Assembly (NCBI GenBank): GCA_035771165.1
Contig: JAWNZC010000369.1
Span: 496,001-560,000, forward strand
Direction: 5' to 3'
Source: Paragorgia papillata
Lineage: Eukaryota; Cnidaria; Anthozoa; Scleralcyonacea; Coralliidae
Length of the DNA: 64,000 nt
A program made the position numbers and the translations under genes. Under the pieces are notes generated by a model, which ran no database searches, had not been told where the DNA came from, and worked only from the letters and a program-made list of their open reading frames with translations. This document shows, one piece after another, positions 26,413-37,241 of this stretch. Numbering within the stretch: position 1 is the stretch's first letter; each line of letters begins with the position of its first letter.

Positions 26413-28101
26413 CCTATAAAAGCTAAAGACTTGTAGCGAGTATAGCGGTTGGATAATAGAAGAAAGAAAGTTTAGTTTCAAAAGGTTTCAGCTTTTCTAT
26501 TTTAATCTCGTGGTATGATTTTTTATATATACTTCAATATAGTTTCATTTAGTGGTTCAAATACTGTGTTCACAAGTTTATGTATGTTTTCCCTACCGTT
26601 TTAAACTGTTTTCTTTATAAATATCGCTCGTAAATTTTGCTTTTCCCAGCGTTTCTTTTAAAAGTCGCTGTTTATACATGAAGTTGTCAAAACCATTTGG
26701 ATAATAAAACTCATTTGCATCCCCGTAGCTCTCTGTTGAATATATTTTTTCTGTGGCAAGCGAAATAGTTTGGCGACAGAATGGTAAAGAAATAACGTTT
26801 TGGACCGCGGTCCAAGATATCGTGAAATACCGCCCGCTCACGTAGCCAATCAAATTGCAGGAAAGCCTAGGATTCTGCCCGCTCACGACTAATAAAAAAA
26901 TAAACGCAATTAATACTATGGAAAACGACAAAGAAAGAAAGCTAAGAAGAGATGTTGCAGTGGGAGAACCAACAATATTAAACACGACTAGAAACCATTG
27001 AAAAAGCAAGAAAAATTGCGATAAAGACCCAAAAAGATGTTTCCTCATGTGTCTGTTCAAAGCCGGCAAAAGACTTATGCGCTGGTATTTCTGACTTAAC
27101 TCGAGAGAGAACAATGAATTGAAAAGAACATCAAAACAAACAAACAGCTTTTTACATTTTGAAGAGAGCTGATTGTTTTTTGTCAAGAACCGAACGAGAA
27201 AAGCAAACGCCATACGTAAAAAGACAAATTGAATTGGCAGTTTTGGTAGCATAAGCCTTTGAGCAGAGCCAAAAGAAAATTTAACGGTAAATGATTCGTA
27301 TTTAACTCAGTACCAGTTTTGTTTAGCTGATTAGAGTCGGTATATTTCCCAAACCTTTTCATGCAGTAACTCAGTTAAAAAAGCAAATATATTGTCAAAT
27401 AATATACATTTTCCCAGGTGTTTTTTCCAAATGTTCGAGTGAAACTCTGCATTTATAATATATAAATAGTTGTTCCCTGGTTTGTTTTTTCTCTCTCATA
27501 CTAGTTTTCAGGCTGTTAACTAAGTTTTTTCTGTTCTGTTTTTCTTTCAGGTTCAACATTGGAATTATATTAAAACAGTTTAATAGTCACCTTTATAGAA
27601 GCCTCTGTATTTATTGTGTGTTTTTGCTATCAGTTTCTGGTCCTATTAGGACGTGGCACAAGTTTTTCCTCAACCACTGCTATATATATTGTGGAATAAA
27701 ACATTCCTTTGAAAATTGGTCAATAATAGAAAAACTACATGTATAAAACAGAATGTAAAGGAGGGGTGGGGGTTTATACTTGTATACAAAACAGATCAGG
27801 TGTGCTTATTTTAATCGGGGCGGGGGAGGGGGATATTGACGTGAACGTGTGTAAAAGCGGGCGAGGGGTTGTTGCGTTTATGTATTTCTAGTTTTATGCA
27901 TGTTTTTCAATGTTTGTAAATCTTACCTAGTGCTAGATGTATGAGACGATAACATTTCTTTTATTTTTGTCAAAGATGCATTGATATGCATACAAAATAT
28001 TCATAGCATACAAAATATTCTCTATACTTTATTGAGTGATATAAAGTATAGAGAATATTTTGTTCTTTTATTCATATCAATCTCATTTTCTCTTCCTACA
28101 G
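26413..28101. other. Intron 2, no exon called
   Basis: A 219-codon minus-strand frame at 26593-27252 is hydrophobic in places but has no family motif, and part of it (about 26800-26890) looks like repeat sequence. G-rich runs occur near 27760-27880. The intron ends in a polypyrimidine stretch, TCATTTTCTCTTCCTACAG. Confidence 0.35.
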
Positions 28102-28454
28102 GCGGTGGTGGAGGAGGATTTTACAGCAATGGACGAAGTAGTACACAGTTTGGTGGAAAGAACGGCAATGGTGGAGAAGGAGGTAAAAGTTTCTTGCAAG
28201 GCGGCGCAGGAGGACGTGCTGTGAACAATAATGCAGTAGGTGGATTTGGAGGAGGAGGTGGTGCTAATGGAAAGGGAGGTGGGGCAGGAGGTAGTGGAGG
28301 GTATTCTGGAGGGGCATCAGGAGACAATGAGGCTTTTTCGTGTGGTGGTGGTGGTGGGTCGTACAACAGTGGTAGGAATCAGGAAAATAGTGAGGGATTT
28401 CAAGACAACGGACCCGGCTATGTTGAAATCAACCGAATCTTTCCCGATGTGTAG
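28102..28454 (+). CDS. Exon 3 of secreted ALK-type glycine-rich protein (C terminus)
   Basis: The acceptor CTTCCTACAG|GC is phase 1 and completes a Gly codon with the last base of exon 2. The exon encodes GGGGGGFYSNGRSS, a series of GG-rich turns (GGAGGRAV, GGFGGGGG, GGAGGSGG), then FSCGGGGGSYNSG and a GPGYVEIN end strand, followed by FPDV and a stop. The last part matches the closing strands of the ALK/LTK glycine-rich domain, where the receptors continue into an EGF-like module, a membrane helix and a kinase. Here the frame stops five residues later, so the predicted 342-residue protein is soluble and secreted. No AATAAA lies in the first 100 bp after the stop, and the poly(A) site was not found. 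A longer isoform using a different last exon is possible. Confidence 0.8.
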
Positions 28455-28779
28455 AAAAAATCCGTAAAAAATAATACTGATGTACGTTGAACTAATTTAT
28501 CAACCTCGTCCCCAAGGCCTTTTCTTCTTACTTTCAATGACCTCGAATAAGTTTAAACTGTATAATCTTAATTTTTAGCAACACTTATCAACTTTAAGAT
28601 TAACTGATAGGATTTATTTACTAGAAGTATACGGCGCCTTGTACGTCATTATTATTGGTTACCGTATACCTCAGTCAGAGGCGAATTTTTTCGAACAAAC
28701 TTTTTTTGGACCATGTTAAAGTTTCATGCTAAATTTTTGCACCAAAAAATGTTAAAGTGGTTCTCTGATAAAAAATTGT
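28455..28779. other. 3' flank of the ALK-like gene
   Basis: Probable 3' UTR and flank, AT-rich, with no second gene seen. Confidence 0.4.
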
Positions 28780-29215
28780 TGGTAATGTTTCTGCATATTA
28801 CTAAAGATATTTTGGTACTTGGTAATTGTGCAAAGTTTATTTCGAAATTCTCAAAAACAAATTAGTTGAATTTCACGTGCGAAGTTTGTATTTTGGAGCG
28901 CCGCCATTAAATTGGCGTGTTTGAGAAGAATGAGTTGAGGAAAACTTGTGACGTCCTAGACTCAACAAAAACAAAAGATCATTGTTGTTGTCAACAAAAG
29001 GATCATTGTTGTTATTGAGTTTATGACGTCATAAGCTTCGTCGACTCATTCTTCTCAAGCTCGGCCACTTAAATGGAGGCGCTCCAAAATACAAACTTCA
29101 CACGTAAAATATCATATCCTCTTTTCTTCAACGAATTTTGAAATAAAACTTTGCACGTTTACTAACTACAGTACCACAAGATCTTTAGGATTATGCAAAA
29201 ACATTGCCAACTTGG
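28780..29215. mobile_element. Foldback element, about 435 bp
   Basis: The left arm (about 28780-28965) and right arm (about 29020-29215) are inverted copies at high but imperfect identity. Examples are GAAGTTTGTATTTTGGAGCG and its complement, and GAGAAGAATGAG / CTCATTCTTCTC. The loop contains a duplicated AAAAGATCATTGTTGTT. No coding capacity. Confidence 0.8.
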
Positions 29216-30358
29216 CCGGAATGTTGTTTAATCCTGTAGCTTTGTCTAGTTTCAAAGAATTTAATAAATTGAAAATTTCCTCTACCGAGCTTTCTCAATA
29301 GAAAAGGTAGAGCTGACTGGAGGAATATAGTCTTCAAATGAGGGCAAGTCTTCATTCGAAGGTATCAGTTGACTTGCTAAATTAGGCCTAACGCCGGTAG
29401 TATGTTTCTTTAAGAACTCGGGAATTTAATCGGGTTTAGACAACACTGTATTGCCAGATGTTAGTCTAATACTTAATTTGGATAGAATAATTTTTGTCGT
29501 CATGACATTGTTTATTGTTTTTCATATTAGCTTACTATTGCCTAGATCACCTTCAATTTGTTTCAGTATCTACTGCGCATGCGAGTAGATACTACGTCAG
29601 CATGCAAGGTTTTCCGATGTTAGTTAATTTTCCAATCATCCCAAGTCAGTCTGAACAGTCTGACGCAACGCAGTAGATACATGTACGTATAAAGGTACCT
29701 ATTTTTAGCGTTTTGTAAAAAAACACACAACACTTTGAGTTAAAGCTTGTCAAAGGCGATCACGACATCCGTTTAGAGGGATGGTGAAAAATCGTTGACT
29801 CATTAAAATCGAATATTATTGGCATATACTTGTCGCAAATTTTATAAACTTTAATTTGATGTGGAAGTTAAGCTATCTGCGACATAATGCGGACGCACTG
29901 CGTCTTTTAGACTGGAGACCGCCTTGAAGGTATACGGTAATCTTAAATAGTTTTTTGAATAGTTGTACATATACAAGCCAACTATTCCGTTTATCAGTGA
30001 CTATACTGATCCCCCGGAACAGTATAAGCCACGTAGCAAAATACTCTAAGGGTATTGGAGTCATTTCACTGGGCTTTTGCCATGGCCTTTTCAGCTCTCC
30101 CATTTTTAAAGCATGGCTGGGGCACGAGGTTGTTAATTTATCAGTTTTATTTGATATAATCGTAGTAGATTAGATGCGGGTATAGACTAGCGAATTGCCG
30201 TATTTACGGCAACCACGGAAAACGTAACCATGGGCTTGGCTTGCCTCCAAAAACTATTTAGTGCTTTCATTAAAAGAATATTTATGTGTTGTTTGGATAC
30301 ATCGTAGCAGAATCTATATCGATCATAACCAATTGTAATTCTATTTATCCTGTTTAAA
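29216..30358. other. No gene seen
   Basis: Short inverted segment around AGTATCTACTGCG / CGCAGTAGATAC at about 29565-29680. Otherwise unremarkable. Confidence 0.3.
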
Positions 30359-30932
30359 TTAAGTTGTAGTTGTGGTGGTAGAGGTGGCGGTGGCGGTGGT
30401 GAAGTTGGTGGAGGTAGTGGTGGTGATGATTGTCGAGGTACTGGTGGACCGTGGTGGAGTTGGTGGAGGTAGTGGTGATGATGATAGTCGAGGTAGTGGT
30501 GGACCGTGCTGGTGGTGGTTGTGGTGGAGGTGGTGGTGGTAGAGGTAGTGGTGGTAGAGGTAGTGATGGTAGAGGTGGTGGTTGTGGAGGAGATAGTGGT
30601 AGTTGGTGGAGGTAGTAGTGCGGGAGGTTGTGCTAGTGTTGTTGGTGGAGGTGATGGTGGCCGTGGTGGTGGAGGTGGTAGTAGTGGTGGAGATGATCGT
30701 AATGGTTGTGGAGGTGGTAGTGGAGGTAGTGGTTGTAGTGATGGAGGTAGTGGTTGTAGTGATGGTGGTAGCAGAGGTGGTGGTGGTGGAGGTGGTAGTA
30801 GTAGAAGTGGTAGTAGACGTGGTAGTGGAAGTGGTGGTGGTAGTAGTAGAGGTGGTGGTGGAATTGGTAGTAAAGGTGGTGGTGGTGGTGGTAGCCGTAA
30901 TTGTAGTCGTGGTGGTGCTAGTCGTAATTGAC
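30359..30932. repeat. GGT/AGT trinucleotide-type low-complexity tract
   Basis: About 570 bp of (GGT)n, (AGT)n, GAGGT and related units, with no frame stops on several frames of both strands. This produces poly-Thr, poly-Val/Glu or poly-Pro/Leu readings that I do not accept as genes. A short outlier of the same type lies at about 31140-31205. Confidence 0.9.
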
Positions 30933-31384
30933 CGTGCCGAAAAAGATGGCGACTTGTACATTTAACCAATCCTTTGCGTGCATAAGTATTGTTTCTTGCA
31001 GAATTATTTTAAGATATGGTTTTAAAACGATCAACTCTGGTAGGAATGAAGTTCTTGCTTACTTAATCCATCTTAGCATGATGATTTTAGGCCGCAAAGC
31101 ATTGTGGTAAAATGTACCGCCGCCATCTTTTTCGGTACCGTCAGTTGTAGTCGTGGTGCTGGTAGTCGTAATTTTAGTCGTGGTGGTGTTAATGGTAGTA
31201 TAGATGGATAGATGCATGGCACAAAGTAATTACAATCAGAACAATTGTCGTTCTATGATCAGCCAATAAGGTTGCTTTATTTGTATAGTTAATTTATGAC
31301 ATAATAAAACATAAATTCCATTTTGGTGTCGGTATATGTTTTACTCCACAATTTCCATCTTTTGAAAAGCTCTTCCTTCTGTCC
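30933..31384. other. No gene seen; inverted CCGTGCCGAAAAAGATGGCG segment
   Basis: GACCGTGCCGAAAAAGATGG (30930) is mirrored by CCATCTTTTTCGGTACCGTC (31122-31141), with one changed base in the centre. This frames a roughly 210-bp repeat inserted in the GGT-rich tract, whose sequence resumes on the far side. Confidence 0.5.
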
Positions 31385-31612
31385 GTAGCACACTATAACC
31401 CAGGCCTCGGGCGGGGTCATAGAGTCCAATTTCACGCCTTGCAATAAGCCATTTGCACGATGACGTAAAATAGCGTTGGGTGACAGTTACAACTACCAGA
31501 ATGCTCTGCCAGTGTGCTCCACGTGGATGCTTGCAAAGCATTCTGGTAGTTGTAGGCACCCAAAGCTATTTTACGTCATCGTGCAATCATGGCCCCGCCC
31601 ATAGTGTGCTAC
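31385..31612. mobile_element. Foldback MITE (GTAGCACACTAT ends)
   Basis: The ends GTAGCACACTAT / ATAGTGTGCTAC and inner arms from TTGCACGATGACGTAAAATA to its complement (about 31454-31510 and 31530-31585) are inverted. The loop contains TCCACGTGGA. Confidence 0.8.
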
Positions 31613-31937
31613 TTTTCAAAATGGCTGCCGACTACTCGACCGAAATTTGTCCATCTTTATTTTGCTTTATGCAAACCGCTATGGAGCATATTATTGGCTA
31701 AAAGACAGGAGAAAACATTTGAATGAAGATAACAAGAAACTCCTCTTGAATGCAAGCTCAATATGGACTGAATAATTTACATTTTACAAGGTTAGTATTA
31801 AAGGCATACCAATACATGTATAGTCATAGTGCATTAGTGCCCAATTTTGGTGAATCGGTGAGCTTCCTACTAAAAGGGCAGTTGAAGGCTTTACAAAACC
31901 TTACCAAATTACCGGGTACTGGTGACAATAATTTTGA

Positions 31938-32330
31938 ATGGATGACGGAAGGAAAGAAGGAATGAAGGGAGGGAGGGAGGGAGGGAAGGAAAGAAGGAAC
32001 GAAGGAAGGGAGGGAGGGAGGGAAGGAAGGAAGGAAGGAAGGAAGGAAGGAAGGAAGGAAGGAAGGAAGGAAGGAAGGAAGGAAGGAAGGAAGGAAAGAA
32101 GGAAGGGAGGGAGGGAGGGAGGAACTAAAACTAAAACTAAACTAAACTAACCTTATTTATACTGGATAACTCTATCAGTTATATCTAAACTGTTATCCTC
32201 AGAGGTCCAGTAAGGGCCCACCCTCATTGGTCCAGTGTTACTTAGTGTTACTTAGGAAGTGTTACTTAGGAAGGAAGGAAGGAAGGAAGGAAGGAAGGAA
32301 GGAAGGAAGGAAGGAAGGAAGGAAGTAGGT
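31938..32330. repeat. GGAA/GGGA tetranucleotide tracts
   Basis: (GGAA)n and (GGGA)n at 31945-32125 and again at 32267-32345, separated by unique sequence with ACTAAAACTAAACTAA and GTGTTACTTAG repeats. Confidence 0.95.
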
Positions 32331-32345
32331 AAGGAAGGAAGTAGG

Positions 32346-33109
32346 TAGCCAATTGCGGCGTATATGTATCCTTGCAACTGTCTTTTTCTTTGAGGGAAAG
32401 CACTAAATCAAAAAAACGAGACCGTCTTCTGAAGACTTAGCCTGCAAATACAGTTGCCTCACCTCAAAACAAAACCTTTTTGTTTTATGCAATAGTTGCC
32501 ATTTTGGAACATTGACAAAATAATAATGGGGGTAAAACCTAGATTCGTGCTATCATTAGTAGCCCGAGTAATGAAGCCTGGTTCCATACAAATGTCCCGA
32601 TCGTCTCCGTCGCTCAGTTGCCCAAATTTCTCCAATCAGACTAGAGATCTTTTGAATTGCCCAATCTGATTGGATGGATTCAGGTGATTGGGATGATCGA
32701 GATGATCTTATGGAAACCAGGCTTAACAATATGACCCCTATTTACAAATCATCTGAGAACAACAATTGGAGATTTTGTTTCGAGCAACTATGATTCCTAA
32801 ATCAATTTGTAACCCAATCAAGGTAACAATTACAGTGATGAACTGATAAAATAGAATTTAATTAGGAATCAAGATCCTTACTTCGTAATTAGAATGACAA
32901 CAATACGGTCCCCTTTTACAAGTTATCTGAGTACAACATTCAAAGATACTAATGCCTTTCTTTGCAACGAACCACGATTTTAATGGAATTGAGAATTTGT
33001 GGTAACACCACGTTTATTATTTATTGGTGAACTATCAACCTGTTGACCCAGGCCTTCATCAGAGTAAATGCTAGTTTTAAACTAACAAAGAGCTCATGAA
33101 TAGTTTTAA
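32346..33109. other. No gene seen
   Basis: Contains a loose inverted pair (AAGCCTGGTTCCATACAAA near 32575 and ATGGAAACCAGGCTTAA near 32710), which suggests another small MITE of about 150 bp. Beyond that nothing is recognisable. Confidence 0.4.
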
Positions 33110-33615
33110 AAAGAATGAAACTAACTAGAATAACGTTCAAGACATTAGACAGATAAAGTGATTCAGCCACTGCTATGACAACTGTGACATTTCAAAATGG
33201 CTGTAAATTTACATTTAATCCAATTTATTTTTAAAATGAGTTTAGTGACCCCAAAATTTTTTTGCATTAAAACATTTCTATATATTTAAATAATCAATAA
33301 CCAGATTTTAAAAAAATTCTGTAGATCCAATTTTTTTGAAAAATAGAAAACTATAATTTTTCTTCAATAAAAAAATTGGATCTTCAGAATATTTTAAAAG
33401 TTTGCCAATTGATTACTTAAATGTAAAGAAATGTTTTAATGCAAAAACATTTAGGGGTCACCAAACTCGTTTTTGAAATAAATTCGATTAAATGTAAATT
33501 TACAGCTATTTTGAAACGTCACTGTTGTTATAGCAATGAGTAAAACACTTTATATCTGTTAACAGTGTTTAATGTCTTGAACGTTATTCTATACATAACG
33601 TTAGTTTCATTATAT
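33110..33615. mobile_element. Long near-palindrome, about 500 bp
   Basis: The left arm (about 33112-33330) and right arm (about 33380-33612) are inverted over about 220 bp. Matching points are AATAACGTTCAAGACATTA / TAATGTCTTGAACGTTATT, GCTGTAAATTTACATTTAAT / ATTAAATGTAAATTTACAGC and ATTGGATCT / AGATCCAAT. The loop is short and A/T-rich. No coding capacity. Confidence 0.85.
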
Positions 33616-34437
33616 TTCAAAATATTCATGAGCTTTTTCTTAGCTTAAAACTTGCATTTTCCACTTTTGGAAGACCACCGGGAAGATAGGACCTGTTTCG
33701 CACAAAGCACAGCTTGGAAAATCTACTGCAATAAAACACGCTTGGGAGTATGATCACCATGATAAAATAGGAAGATTCTTCTCTTTTAGCCAGCGACAAG
33801 CACTACTTCAGTCGAAGAATGAGGAAATCTATAAATATTGAAGTTTTGAAAAGCCGGCATACGATTTCACAGGAGAGTCAGCTATTGATGGCGCTTGGTT
33901 AACTCTCTTCGATCAACAATCCTGGTTCGATATGTAATTTAATGCATTTTAATGCATAACAACAAACGTAAGTACGCCATTGTGCTCTTACGTGATTCTG
34001 GTTGTTTGGTTATGGATTCGATTATGGAAGAGTTTAAAGCGAAATATACAGAGTTTTGTGCGTCTTGGTTGAAAAGCAACCGCCTGGAGAGTTTAATAGA
34101 GGTGTTTGAAAGAAGTACTCATAATAAAATGCTAATTTTTATATTGTGAATCGCTCAGCAACAGTTAAATGCTCGGATTTGACTGAAACATTATATAAGA
34201 ACATTATTACATAAGACTCACTGATCTCCAAAGAAGACTGGATCGGGTAACTCATTGTTCCACAGAATCAGAAAATGAAGCTCGCGAACTGTCGATTTTG
34301 TCCCTTACTAATGGCGTCGATCAGGCAATTGTGTAGGTAGATCAATACGAAGATGGAACCTCGGGACACAATGATGTGTTTTTGGTTGGAAAGCGGAAAA
34401 AGAAGAAAATGAACGAGAACAAACTCCGTAGCCTATG
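33616..34437. other. No gene seen
   Basis: A few 60-70 codon frames without motifs. No recognisable repeat borders. Confidence 0.3.
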
Positions 34438-35152
34438 CCGGTGTAACAGGACCAGATGCCCCCCCTCAGGACCAGATGCCCCCCTTGTGAAATCCTTTAA
34501 AATACTTTTCAAACCAAGTTCGAAATGTATGCGCTTCCGCGTGCTGGCTTTCGGACTTTCTCTTTCATTATTTTGACACCATAACTATCAAATAACGTGG
34601 AATAGTCTGATAGCCATATATACACTCAGTAAGAGAAAATATCAGACGTCTGCATGCGAAATTGACTTCGCAAACTGTCGGCAAACTGTCGGCAAAATAA
34701 TGAGAAAAGAGAAAGTCCGAAAGCCAGCACGCGGAAGCGCATTAAAATTTGCCGAATTTCCAATTTATAAAATAGATATTCAAGTTTCGTTTTTTATTGA
34801 TTGTAACATTGTTGAGCTGATGTTTCGAAACGTTGAAATAGACCTCGGTTTTCAGGTCTGGCATACTCTGAAAAAGGCACTATTTCGGCACGGGTTTTTC
34901 TCCGAAGCACTGTTTCAAAAATAGAAAAACAACCATTAATCATTGCCGACCGCGATTAACATTTCAATAGCGCTTTGGGAGACATTTCAACGTCTATCGA
35001 ACGCTTGCGAACTCATTTAAAAACCATCTAAAAGTTTTATCGTTAGTTTCGAAACAAGTTTCAATACATTTCGAACTTGGTTTGAGAAGTATTTGAAAGG
35101 ATTTGGCGGCATTCTGAAGGGGGGGGGGGGGCATCTGGTCCTGTTACACCTG
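34438..35152. mobile_element. TIR element (GGTGTAACAGGACCAGATGC ends), about 715 bp
   Basis: GGTGTAACAGGACCAGATGC followed by a C-run at the left mirrors a G-run followed by GCATCTGGTCCTGTTACACC at the right. Secondary inverted matches continue inward (AAACCAAGTTCGAAATGTAT and its complement). A separate inner hairpin pairs CTTCCGCGTGCTGGCTTTCG (about 34535) with its complement (about 34720). No transposase. A target duplication is not clear. Confidence 0.75.
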
Positions 35153-36079
35153 TATAGCGACATTTCAAACGTCCCTGCAAACCACTGATCTCTAAAGGCG
35201 GATTTCCAGTCCTCGCACTCGCATCTCGCTGCGAGTACTCGCACGGTTTCCACTGTATTTCCACCAAACGCAGCTCGTTGCGATAATTCGCGAATGATGA
35301 AGCGTTAGCCGAGTTTTTTTTAAACAAACTTCGAGGTGTTTGGATATCCTGATGAAGCACTCTTCTGAGTATTTGATATAGCATCTCAAACAAATCGGTA
35401 TTTTGAGGGGGTGCATATGGAGGAGGGCCAACCCTCTTGGTAGTAAGGAGGACTGGAATCCACCTAGTGTTTACATGAGCTTTTTTGGTAGGGCTAGCCC
35501 TAGTACTGAGAGGGCTGGATTTCACCTCACCGACTTGTGCAGCTTCCCCACGAAGCCCGAAATCATGTTTTCGCAAACACTATTTGAATTTATAACAAAC
35601 ACGTGAACAAACCCAACTTGTAAAATAAAAATTTGACCAAAAATTATTAGTGAAGGCAAACTTTACCGTGTATACTGGGCTTCGAGGGCCAGCCCTCTTG
35701 AGTGCGTTTACATGGGTAATTTCCAGCCCTCCTAGGCGAGATCTCGGGTTGTCAATTTAACAAATAGATTCCATTTTGCCGTTGTCTGTTCAGTTATAGA
35801 TGCACAGATGACGTCACAACGTGGTAAGAACAAAAAAGTGGCCCACGAGACGCAGTCGAGTGGGTCACTGATGTTCTTACCACGTTGTGACGTCTTCTGT
35901 GCATCTATAACTGAACAGACAACAAAAAAAATGGAATCTATTTGTTTTATACAATACAAAAACTTAAAAGGTTTTTATAAAAACCCTGTCGGATTTTGGG
36001 GCATGAAGAAAGAAAAAAACGAGTCAGCTGACGTGATCTGACGTGATCCATGTGTCTGTCCTCTAATAGATCATGGGCA

Positions 36080-37241
36080 CAGTGCCGGATTAACCATATG
36101 GCTGAAGTGGCTTATGCCACGGGCCCCGCGCTTTTAGGGGCCCCGCGCTTTGCTCAGTTTCGATTTTTTAGCGCGGGGCCCAAGAAGTGTGGGGCCCCAA
36201 AAACCGCAAGGCCACGTACAAAAGTAAAAAAACGATGCTCCAAAATTAAAAAAAGAGGTACCGCAAATGAAAAAGCGAGGCGCCGGGGCCCCAAAACTCA
36301 AAAAACAGGCCCCCAAAACAAAAAAAAACCGAGGCCCCAAAAATAAAAAACCAAGAACCCATAAATAAAAAAGCGAGCTAGGCCCCAAAACTAAAAAAAG
36401 CAAGAACCCATAAATAAACTAGCGAGGCCCCAAAACTAAAAAAAGCAAGAATCCATAAATAAAAAAGCTATAGCGACGCCCCAAAAATAAAAAAAGCAAG
36501 ATACCATAAATAAAAAAGCTAGGGAGGCCCCAAAAATAAAAAAAGCAGGCCGGAACCATAAATAAAAAAGCGAGGCCCCCAAAATGAAAAAGCGAGAACC
36601 CAAAAGTAAAAAAGAGCCACAATAAGCGAGGCGCTGTTGCCACAAATACAGATGCGTCCAAGAAAAGTGCAACGGCCGGAAAAATTAAAAATTGCAGTTA
36701 AATTGCCTTCAGCTAACTGTAATTAAATGCTGAAAGAATAGATTGCTGTATTTCGTGGAAGACGGTTAGACGGCAGAAGTTAATTATGAACGCTATCGAG
36801 GTACTTTTGAAGTAACGTTTCAGGTACGTACTTTAGGTTATTATACTTGATTACTCGTTTTAGATTTTCAAGTATTTCAATATATACTATATATTTTACA
36901 GTGCAACCTGTAGCTGTCAGCATTCAGCCTGTCATATGATATTATTGTTGATAATGACTCATATATTGTTCCTGTTGTTTAGCCAGTTTGACTTTTAACC
37001 TTTGCTGCTGTAAAAATAATACTTATATAATTGTTAATGCTATATAAACTGCGTTGGATTTTAGTTCAATTATTGATGTATATTTCTGTTTTGTAAATAC
37101 ACAGGCAACTTTTCAAATCGTGGAATATTGATATTTTTTAATCTTTCTGATTTCAGGGAAACCTGAATTCACAGGGGGGGGGTCAAGGGGCCCCGCGCTG
37201 ATAATATGCCACGGGCCCCGCGAACCGTTAATCCGGCCCTG
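36080..37241. mobile_element. Nest level 4: hAT element with perfect 8-bp target duplication
   Basis: The termini are CAGTGCCGGATTAAC (36080) and GTTAATCCGGCCCTG (ending 37241). The flanking octamers are both CATGGGCA (36072-36079 and 37242-37249). The element is 1162 bp and has no transposase. Its left third carries tandem units of roughly 40 bp built on GGCCCCAAAA.TAAAAAA and AGAACCCATAAATAAA (about 36280-36610). Its subterminal GCCACGGGCCCCGCG is also inverted at the right end. Confidence 0.9.
36280..36610. repeat. Minisatellite inside the hAT element
   Basis: Eight or so variable units combining GCGAGGCCCCAAAA, TAAAAAAAGCAAGAACC and CATAAATAAAAAAGC. Minus-strand frames over it read as Phe/Leu/Gly-rich artefacts. 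Confidence 0.8.

Noticed and set aside
26593..27252. 219-codon minus frame with hydrophobic stretches, considered as a decayed seven-helix receptor
   Set aside because: No receptor motif (such as DRY or NPxxY) is present, part of the frame resembles repeat DNA, and it lies in an intron of the ALK-like gene.
30187..30969. 260-codon Pro/Leu-rich and 200-codon Thr-rich minus frames
   Set aside because: Trinucleotide low-complexity tract; no signal peptide or splice signals, and competing frames are equally open.
36280..36610. CRISPR-like array of repeats
   Set aside because: Units vary in length and sequence, there are no unique spacers of constant size, the context is a eukaryotic hAT element, and no cas genes are present.
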